NCBI GenBank assembly: GCA_032358255.1
Contig: JAULBX010031260.1
Span: 62,001 to 126,000, forward strand
Length of the DNA: 64,000 bases
Direction: 5' to 3'
DNA from: Heterotrichella gracilis
Taxonomy: Eukaryota; Sar; Xanthophyceae; Tribonematales; Xanthonemataceae
Part shown: positions 1 through 10,700 of the stretch, one piece after another
Layout of the letters: every line of letters starts with the position of its first letter
Position numbering within the stretch: the stretch's first letter is position 1
Made by a program: the position numbers and the translations under genes
The notes under the pieces: model-generated
Seen by the model: the letters and a program-made list of their open reading frames with translations, nothing else
The model's database searches: none
What the model was told of the DNA's origin: nothing

Positions 1-1713
1 ACTGTGCTGTGCTTGTTTTTGAAGCAGCATTGGTGGTGGCATTGCTTCTTGCCTGCATATTTTTGTGCCAAGCGCTAGTGTTGGCGCATGACCAGTCTCA
101 TTTCCTGCTAACATAATTGGCAATCTGTTGACTTGACTCAGCCTTCCATGTCTGTCAGAAGTCATCTTGTTGTGGTCTATGCCTGCAACACGGGCGGACC
201 ACCGGTTGTTCAAGGTCGATTGAATTTGGTTACAAAAGGTTGCTGGCTGCTGAGCTTGCGCTTAGCGCTGGTGGTTGTGCACTTACCAATTGGATGCAGA
301 GAGTGGCACTTGAAGGCATGGCATGTCATTCGGATTGATTTCTGCAAAGAAACTCCTCCCTCACGCCATTACCCGAGCTCAGCCTGGGAACTGATGGAGC
401 TCTAAACCCTAAATTAGGGTGGAAAAATCCCGTTTCCAGTTTTGCAGTTCGCGCCCCTTGAAAAGCATTTTGTTAGTAACACGCCGAAAAGCTGCCCAAA
501 CGTGAAAGCCGGCTTCTTGCGAGGCTTCTTGTACAACTTACCGATCGCAAGGCCTCATCATCTGTGATTTGCTCAGTTGTTTTAGTACCCTCTTTGCCTG
601 GTGCAGTCCCTGGGCGTTGGATACCATCTGCCGTGCTGGTACACCCCCTGTGCCCCACTACTGCCGCAAACCCGGTGAGTGCTCGCCTGAACCCGATCCC
701 CGGGCGATAGCTTGCTGGATGCTGCCTAGTCTCTTTTGTGCGAAAACATCTTTGCTCAGCTGTGTTCCTTGGTGTGCAAAGAGCCATCTAGGTGTACCTT
801 GTCTCGCCATGTGCTACTGTCACGTGCTGATCCTAACGCCTTAGCTCTGGCAGCTTGAGCGCATCCAGCCTCTCACCCTGTTGCTCTATGCGTTTCAACC
901 GTGGGTTCCGATATCCTTCCGTGGTCAAGTGGTTCTTTGGTCTGGCCCTGGCACCGGATCACACCGACGCCTTTATCACGTGTGGCACTAGGCTAGGGTA
1001 ACAACCCAACCGTTTGCGGCAGATTGCAGACCTTTGCTTTCGGTAGCCTTGCACTAGACGTCAGTCGGCCCTTACGGCTTACGTTCTAGTATTCCTGGGC
1101 TGCGTGAGGCCGTTTTGTGCGAGCTTTGGCCCGGAACCACCTCCTACTATACCCGCATCGCCTACCTCCCGACAAGTACTCTTGCCCAATCGGCCACATT
1201 GCAGCGACGGCCATATTGATGCATGTGCGATAGACCGATCCTGCTGCTTGTTAACCCGTGCTTGTCGTTTGTGGTACCTACCAGCGTCGTGGGACGGCAA
1301 GGCAACAGGTTGCAACACCACCCACACCACCATGCGTCCCTTCCCGAAATATTCCAACCCAAGCCAAAAGATACCATACCAATAGCTTTCCTCCCCCAAG
1401 GCTGTTCTTGCCCTATCCACTGGTATTGCAATAACTGTAGAAGCCTCTAGGTTGCACCAACTACCAGTAGCAACCAGTGTCCCCTCACTGCCCCAAATCC
1501 CCATATGTGCTTGCTACCTCTCACACCAACCTCTCATACTCTCAGCCATTGCAGGTGACTCTCCCACCACACACACCTCCACCCTCCCACCACCCAGACA
1601 CCACCGCCCCTTGCCCAACCCACAACCCCCCCACTCGCAGGCAGCCCCCCCACCCCTCCTTGGCGCCCCCCACCACCCCCGCTAGGCCGCAGGCCAACCC
1701 CCACCCCGCCACC
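1..1713. other. Upstream region of the PEPC gene, no gene recognised
   Basis: No reading frame here has the exon-like composition or family similarity of the genes to the right. About 1555-1700 is a very C-rich tract of short CCACC-type repeats directly before the PEPC start, so it is probably 5' leader or promoter-proximal sequence. A single palindromic telomere-like motif lies near 405-421. A non-coding 5' exon cannot be excluded. Confidence 0.5.
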
Positions 1714-4700
1714 ATGTCGACTCTCACCTCCGGCACAGCCTCCCCTAGCGGCCTGGGCTTCAACCCTCAGCTGATGCAGGAGGATGACTCGCTGCTGCGG
1801 GATGTGTTCTTCAACATCATGCGCGACCACCATCCAGCTGTGGCAACCAAGATGGACGTGATCTTTGCGCTGGCGCAGGTGGGGACAGCGACTGTTGCCA
1901 TTTATTGGTACTGGGTCAAGGGAAGTGCAGGGAGATGGGTCACAAGCGTTTGAAGGTTCATGTACCCACTCGGGGCATTGGCGGGCTGGTCAGCAGCGAG
2001 CTCGGCGCCAATGTGCAGTCCCTTCAAGGGCTGCGCTAGAATCTTGAACCCTTTCACGGGTCATATGGTGGGATAGTGCACACTTGCTGAGGGCCTTGCC
2101 CCTATGCAAGTCTGGTCCGCCCCTGAAGCTGGGTCATACTTCAGCTGTTAAGGGTTTAGGGTGTTCAGAGCATTTCTCCTCCTCACTGAGCGCCGCCGTT
2201 GCCCCCCTTGCAGGCGTGGTGCACCTCCCAGGCTGATTCAGAGATTGAGGTGCTTAGGGTTTAGGGTTTCAAGAGGAATTCCCCACCCCTCATTGAGCCC
2301 CGCCATTTCCCCCCTTGCAGGCCTGGTGCACTTCCGAGGCTGAGTCAGACTTTGAGCTGCTGGAGAAGAGGCTCACTGACCTGCAGCCAGATGAGCAGAT
2401 CCTGGTAAGGGTTTCTTTTAGGGTTTTTCTAGGGTGTTGAGGCCACCGCAAAACCCGAGGGTGTTGTGCTGCAAGGGTCTAGGGTTTTGCAGGAGGGTCT
2501 TGGGCCGCGCTGCAGGTCCTGGTTCATTTGTACCTGCCAGCTCTCCTCACCTCTCGGAAAGCCAGAGAAATTTCCGCTGGGAGAGAGGTATTGGGATCAA
2601 TTTCGGCCTTGCCAGTCCCCAATTGAACCTGTTACCACGCACGCATCACAATCAAACCCGCGACCCCTCCACCCACCCGATCCACCCCCCCCGCAGGTGG
2701 CCTCCGCCCTGTCCCAGGCGCTGAACCTGCACAACATCAGCGAGGAGATCATCAACGCTCGCTTTGAGAAGAGCGTGCGCCTGGGCGAGGTTGAGATCAG
2801 CACCAAGTCGACTAACAAGGCGCTCAAGGAGCTGGTGGCCTCGGGGCTGAGCGGGGAGAAGATCTACGAGCACCTGTGCNNNNNNNNNNNNNNNNNNNNN
2901 NNNNNNNNNNNNNNNNNNNNNNNNNNNNNNNNNNNNNNNNNNNNNNNNNNNNNNNNNNNNNNNNNNNNNNNNNNNNNNNAAGCAGCAGGTGGAGCTGGTG
3001 TTCACAGCGCACCCGACGCAGGTAAGGGTTTTACGCGGTTTAGGGTTTCGGTGACATTCGTGAGGGGTGGAGCCAGGGGGATGATGCCCTTGTCTGCATT
3101 CTTGCTTCTGATTTTTCGGCATGACTTATGGGCCAGTGGGGAGAAGATCTATGAGCACGTGTGCAAGCAGCAGGTGGAGCTGGTGTTCACAGCGCACCCG
3201 ACGCAGGTAAGGGTTTTACGCGGTTTAGGGTTTCGGTGACAATCGTGAGGGGTGGAGCCAGGGGGATGATGCCCTTGTCTGCATTCTTGCTTCTGATTTT
3301 TTCGGCATGACTTATGGGCCGGTGGGGAGAAGATCTACGAGCATCTGTGCAAGCAGCAGGTGGAGCTGGTGTTCACCGCGCACCCGACGCAGGTGAGAGT
3401 TTTTTACAGGGTTTGTGATTTTGGTGGGATTCGCAAGGGGGTTGGAGGCAGTGGGAAACGCCCTTTGTCTGTATTTTTGCTTTTGAAATTTTGGGGTGGG
3501 TTATGGGCCCAGCGGCGAGAAGATCTACGAGCCCAAAACCCTATCGCAAACCCTACCTCCATGCGCAGACCTGTGGCGCTCGCTGCTCTCATACTATCAC
3601 CAAAATGCACAAATGCGACCCTCCACACACCCTAGCTTGAACCCTAAACCCTCCTGCGCAGGCCCTGCGGCGCTCGCTGCTCCAGAAGTACACTAAGGTG
3701 CGCAAGGCGCTTGAGCGGCTGCACAACACGCGGCTGACCCCCTACGAGAAGCAGGAGACCCTGGATGAGATCCGGGGGTACATCCAGGCGGCCTGGAGGA
3801 CAGATGAGATCCGCAGGCGCAAGCCCACGCCACAGGTGCGGGGGGCAAGGGGTATGGAGCAGGGTAGGGGAGGTACAAATTGGTGCATGAAGTTGCATGT
3901 AGTTGGGTGAGACCTGCACGCGCAAGGCAAAGCTGCACGTTGATGGTTGCATATAGTTTGGATGAGGTCAGGGGATACATTCCGGGTGGCGTGGAGGACA
4001 GGCGAGATCCGCAAGCCGACACCATTGATGCGGGGAGGAAGAGGGTTGCATGAGTCCGAGGCTTGATCTACCTGGGCCCCAACCATCTGCTGCGGCCTGC
4101 AACGCGCATCCCGTACCCCCTTTCCCCTCATCGGGGCATTTTGGGGGGTGCCATGCTGTGTGCGCGACCATGCCTGTATTGCCTGGGGCATGTGAATAGT
4201 CACCTCGCGATACTGTGTGCAGGATGAGGCCAAGGCTGGCCTCAGCTACTTTGACGAGACCATCTACTACGGCCTGCCCGTGTTCCTGCGCCGCATCGAC
4301 ACGGCGCTCAAGAACATCGGCCAACCCACCATCCCCCTGGACCACACCCTGTTCAAGTGAGGCGCAAACCCTAAACCCTGGGTCCTGAACGTAACCCCTG
4401 AGTCAGACATGTTGTGTTCGAACAGCCTCAGCTGCATTGACGGCGCTGCCTGGGGACATCAAGTAGTGCCCATCATCATGGATCGCCACCCCTACGTGAC
4501 GCCTGAAACCCTAATTCCGAACCCTAATGCGCCCTTCACTTTCCAAGTTTGGCTCCTGGATGAGCGGCGACCGCGAAGGCAACCCCTATGCGAGCGCAGA
4601 AAACCCTAGTGCCTGAACCCTATACTCTAACCCTAAACCCTAAAGCGCCCTTTTCAACCCCCAGGTTTGGCTCTTGGATGGGCGGCGACCGCGACGGCAA

Positions 4701-7700
4701 CCCCTATGTGACAGCCGAAACCACGCGCGAGGTGGTGCTCCTTGCGCGCCTTGCTGCCGCCAACCTGCACATCGCACAGGTGGACCAGCTGGTGCAGGAC
4801 CTGAGCATATGGAGGTGCACGCCGGAGGTCACGGTGCGTGGGGTGGTGGGGTGTGGCGGTGGCGGTGGGGTGTAGGTGGCTCTTAAATGGGTCAGATTGT
4901 CAGTGAGGGTGAGTGTGGTGGGGGATGTGGTGGTGGTGGTGGTGGTGGTGGTGGTGGTGCAGGACCAGAGCATCTGGAGTGCACGCTGGGGTTCACAGTG
5001 CGTGGGCAGTGGTGGGTGGTGACGGTGGTGGCTGTGGTGTGTAGGTATCGCTTGCATTGCACGGTGGACAGTGGGTGGGTGAGGGTTGGGGAGGTGGTGG
5101 TGGTGGTGGTGCAGGTTTTGAGCATATGAAGGTGCAAGCCGGAGGTCACGGTGCGTGGGGTGGTGGGGTAGAGTGGTGGTGGTGGTGGGGATGACCAGCT
5201 GGCAGGACCTGAGCATAAAGATTTCCATCATCGATGGTATAATCCACATTACAGCGGATTCTATTTCCGGGGGGGGGGGGGGGGGGTAATGAAATGCGTT
5301 GCATTACTTACCCACACACCCCCACCCCCCGCAGGAGTACGTTGAGAAGCTTCAGAGCAGGCAGGCGGCCGCCGCCGAGGGCAACAACAAGCACTACGAG
5401 GACTTCTCACGACTGGTGCCACACACCGAGCCATTCAGGGTCATCCTGTCAGACATCCGCGACAGGTTGCACTACACGCGGTGAGGGGTGTGGGGGGGCG
5501 CTGGGTAGGGTTTTGGGCCCTACCGCTAGGGTAATAGGGCGGTTGCGGTAAGGTGCACTGCAGGCGGCAAGGGTTTTGAGCACGTTTGGTAGGGTTTTGG
5601 GTCACATTTGGTAAGGGTTTGGAGCACATCTGACAGGCTTTGAAGCAGAGAACCCTGCTGCATGCATTCCCACTCCTGCAGCAACAGCACCCTCACACTC
5701 ATAGCCCGCCCTAAAAGCCCCACCCTCCCCCCACTCCTGCCCGACGCCCCACTAACCCCCTCACCCCCCCACCCCCGCAGCGACGTCATCCTTGACCTCA
5801 CCAAGCACACCACCCTGGCAGTGGACGAGGTGCTCAGCTCAGAGCCATTCGCATTCGCACGCACCTCGGAGCTGCTTGAGCCCCTGATGGTCATGTACAA
5901 CTCGCTGACCGCCACCAAGGATGAGTGGCTGGCCAATGGCAGGCTGGTGGACTTCATCCGCCAGGTGGGTGGTGGGGTCCTTAAAGAGGGTTGTAAGGCT
6001 CTGGTGGAAGTGTTAGCGTTTCAGGCTCTGGATTGGAGGGTTCGATGGTTTGGTAGGTTCAAGGCCCTACCAAGACTGAGCTGGGTGGTGCCAGCTGTGC
6101 AGAGGTCATCTGGCTGCACTGTTGAGGGGCATGTACATGTGCGGTGCATCCGCTCTAAATCATCTATTAGACCGGAATTTACTGGGGCTGGCCTAACCCA
6201 AATTGCCGCATTTTTGGTTTTTGCAACCCACAACCCCCGTTTTCCCTCCCCAGGTGACCACCTTTGGCCTGTCCCTGGTGAAGCTTGACATCCGCCAGGA
6301 GAGCACGCGCCACGAGGCTACCATGGACGCAATCACCACATACCTGGGGTTGGGCTCGTTCAAGTGAGTGCTCCTTGGGTGTTTTGGGGTAGTCTGGGTG
6401 TTTGTGCTCGCATTTGCAGGGGGCCACATTTTCAATGCAATCACACCCTACCTGGGGCTGGAGTCGGTCATTCAATTGGGTGGCGGTGTTTTGGTGTGCT
6501 TATTTGCACTTCAGTGGTTTGGCCTGGATTGTATAATACAGTGGTTTGGTCCCGTGGAACTGCAGAAATCCAGATTTAAAGGGTGGTTTGCTTGCAATTA
6601 CCGCCCTACTGGGACTGGGAGTGTCCTGCTTGTGCAAAAACCCTTCCTCGTGGTTTCCAGGGAGTGGGACGAAGCCAAGCGGTGCGAGTGGCTGGTGAAG
6701 GAGCTCAACGGCAAGCGCCCCCTGCTGCCGCCGCACCTGAAAATCAACACAGAGGTAGGCAGAGCAAAAACCCTAGCGCAAACCTTAGGTCAAGCCCTGA
6801 ACGGAAAGCGCCTGCTGCTGGCGCCAAACCCGGCAATCGACCCAGAGGCAAGCTGTGGCAAAACCCAGCACAAACCCTAGTGCAAACCCTAGTGCGTTCA
6901 ACGCAGAGGTAAGCTGAGCGCCTGCTGCTGCCGCTGCCCTTGGCCAAAAATGTAGGTGCAGGGGTGTGGCGGGCGGGGCTACCGCAACCGCAGCTACAGG
7001 CCTTATTGCAAACCCTAGGGCAAACCTTGAACCATAGAGCAAAGCCTAGTGCAAGCCCTCAAGCCTGCAGGACAGGGGCCCCTGCTTGGCCAGCACTTGC
7101 CAGCCATGCCCCCCAAAACCCCGCCCAACCCACCCCCAAACCCCCAAACCCCAAACACTTACAAGCGTCTCCCACACCCACACCACCCAAACTCACCTCA
7201 TCCGCATCCACCCCGCCTCCCGCAGGTTCGTGAGGTTCTGTCCACCTTCCGCATGCTGGGCCACCTGCCCTCTAAAGACCTTGGCGCACACATCATCGTA
7301 ATGGCGCGCACAGCCCTAAACCCTAAACCCAAACCCTACACCCAGAACCCGAATTCCAGTCAGCTCTCCCTCGCTCACATATGCCGACACACATCTTGAA
7401 CCCCGCAGGTTGACGAGGTGCTGTCCACCTTCCGCATGCTGGGACACCTGCCCTCTGAGGACCTAGGCGCATACATCATCTCAATGGCGCGACCCTGCCC
7501 CAAACCCTAAACCCTGCACCCAGCACCTTACATACAGTCAACTCTCCCTCACACACACGCAGATACCCCTTACCCTCCATCGCACACACAGGTTGACGAG
7601 GTGCTGTCCACCTTCCGCATGCTGGGCCACCTGCCCTCCGAAGACCTAGGCGCCTACATCATCTCAATGGCGCGCACAGCATCAGACGTGCTCACGGTGG

Positions 7701-10700
7701 TGCTGCTGCAGCGGGAGTGCGGGGTGGCCAACCCTCTTAGGGTTGCGCCCCTGTTTGAGACCCTGGATGACCTGGCAAATGCCGAGGACACCATGGAGCT
7801 GCTGTTCTCGAACGAGTGGTACCTCAAGCACATCAACGGGGTGCAGGTGGGTGGGGGGAGATATGTGCCAAGATGGAGGCTGCATTGACGTATCTGGTTG
7901 AATGGCGGTTGGGAAGGCAGGGTGTGATGGACCAAATTGCGGGAAGTGATTACACCTCAAAGAGTACGTGTTCGGCACCCAACTGCCCGCTTGGTCAAAC
8001 GCACCAGGGACAGAGACTCCATCTGCCCCATATTGCCAAGGCCTGTTGCGACATAATTGGCCTCATGATCGATGACTATGATGGTCCTGATCTGCCATTA
8101 ATTTGCCCATATGCCTGCATGATCTGCACGTTGATCGATCACTCCACTGCCCGCAGGAGTGCATGATCGGCTACTCCGACTCCGGCAAGGACGCGGGCCG
8201 GATGGCTGCCGCCTGGGGCCTGTTTGAGACCCAGGAGAAGCTTGTGCGGGTGGCTGAGAAGTATGGGGTGCACCTCACGCTGTTCCATGGCAGGGGGGGG
8301 ACCGTGGGCAGGGGGGGTGCGCCCGCACACCTGGCGGTGCTGAGTCAGCCCCCAGGCACCATCAAGGGGACCCTGCGGGTGACCATCCAGGTGGGTTCCC
8401 TGGTCTAGGGATTATAGTTTAGGGTTTCTGGTTAACCAGCCTCCCGGCACCATCAAGGGCACGCTGTGGGTGGCCATCCAGGTGGGTGCCCTGGATTATG
8501 GATTAGGGTATCTGGCTGAGGCGGTTGTGGCGGGTGGGGGGAGGGAGAGGGTGGAATGGGGTAAAGGGGTGTAGGGTGTGCACCGGGCGGTGATGAGTCA
8601 GCCTCCCATGACCATAATAAGCAGGCTGAGGGTGACCATTCAGGTGGGAAGGGGGTTCCCATCGGGGTTGTATGTGACATTGGGGTGGAGGAGGCGGTGG
8701 TGGTGGTGGTTGACAGAGAATTGCTTTGAACAATTTTACACATTGCTCCATGGCCTCGGGTTGCTGCTGTCAGTTTACACGTTGACGCATCCTCCGCTTA
8801 GGGTGTAAGGTCCTGAAGGAAGCATGCGTTGTCAGCTTCATAACCCTAGTCTCGGCTGATCCCGCGAAAACCCTACTTACCACTGACCTGGCAAAAATTC
8901 CAGCCCACACTGATCCGCAAATACCCTTCCCCAGGGCGAGGTGGTTGAGCACCAGTTTGGCGAGAAGGAGGCGTGCTTCAACACCCTGGACCTGTACACC
9001 TCGGCAGTGCTGCAGGCAACAATGGACCCACCAGGCATGCCAAAGCAGGTGGGTGGGGTATACCGTATATCACTATATTTTTAGTAATGTATACGAGGTG
9101 GGGGTGACTACGCATTGGAGCGAGCGTCGTGCCAATGATGGAAATATCCGAAATAGCATTCAACGTCCAGAATAATTTAGTCTGTGTATAACTTTGAACC
9201 TCTGAAGCAGCTCGCTCATCTCACTCACCAGCACCCGCGTCCCGCACACCCCGTCCATTTTTTACCACTGACATATGCACTTACCCCTTTGTCGCAAGTC
9301 ATGACGCGACATCAGGAGTGACATGAGCGCAGTCCCGTGCGACGCGCCAACAATGGAAATATCCAAGATTAATCTGTTTCTTGCTTGGATCTTTGAAGCA
9401 GCTCACTCATCGCACCTACCAACAACCACACGACCCGCACTCCCCGTCCGTTTTATCAACCACTCACAAGTGCATTACCCCCTCCACCAACCACTGACAA
9501 GCGCATGACCCCCTGCGCCCCCAGTCATGGCGGGACATCATGAGCGACATGAGCGCAGTGTCATGCGACGCATACCGCGCTGTGGTCAAGACCAACCCCA
9601 AGTTCATCGACTACTTCATGTCAGCCACGCCAGTCAACGAGCTGGTGAGCAGGCAGAACCCTACAAAGCCTTGGTAAAACCCTACGTAACCTGACAATGT
9701 TACATTGGTTTTAGGGTTTGTAAAGTTAGGGTGCTGCATGCAGGGTGATAGGGTGCAGGGCAATAGGGTACAGAGCGCGACACCTGGCTGGGCAGGAACT
9801 CGTGTTCATGCGACGCTGCACTTGCACGTTGTCTGCAGTGTGCGCACCAAAAGGGCGCCGGATTTTGCAGGTTTCGAGCATTTAAAGTGAGGCTTTGCAG
9901 GTTTGTGCTGGTTGTTGGGTTTTGCAGGGCCTCCCCTCATCCCCACTTGCTGATGGGCATTGTTGACACGGTGTTACTTTGGGTAACCCTACATACTTAA
10001 CCTCCCTTCTCCCTGGCATACGGCTGCATGAAAACGTCAAATAAATAAATTGTGGCCCCTTTGAATCCTATCACGCAGCAAAGGCCCCACGCCAAAACCC
10101 TGACATTCAATATACAAACCCACTCCACAGGGCCGCATGAACATCGGCTCCCGCCCCGCCAAGCGCCGCGCGCACGGGTCCATCGATACCCTGCGCGCCA
10201 TCCCCTGGATATTTGCGTGGACGCAGATCAGGCTCAACCTGCCCGTGTGGCTGGGCATGGGCGACGCCTTCCAGACCTCCATCGACAAGGGGCAGCTGGA
10301 GGTGCTCAAGGTGGGTGCAATTTAGTTTTTTTGGGGGGGGAGGGGGGTTGGGGGGACCTGGACAAGGGTTTTATGGTTGTGGCGGTGGACCTGGCCGAGT
10401 GGATGAGCATGTGCGACGCCTTCTAGACCTTGATCACAAGGATTTTCTGGTCCTGGGGCTGGACTCCGGCCCCTTGAACCTGGCTGTGGGCATGCGGATA
10501 CGCCTTCCAGCACTAGAGTGACATGGTTGGGGGTGGGTGGGTGAAGGTGTGAGATGGGTTTTGGTGCTGCAAGCAAAGAGTTTAGAATTGTAGGGTCTCG
10601 GTAGTAGCACACACACCCCTGACACCCCCTGGTGGCCACACACCCCTCGCAGGAGATGTACCGCGAGTGGCCCTTCTTCGGCGTCACCCTGGACACGAGT

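Noticed and set aside
1477-1953. 158-aa open frame including the PEPC start
   Set aside because: The part before 1714 is translated C-rich leader. Only the sequence from the ATG at 1714 to the donor at 1878 matches PEPC.
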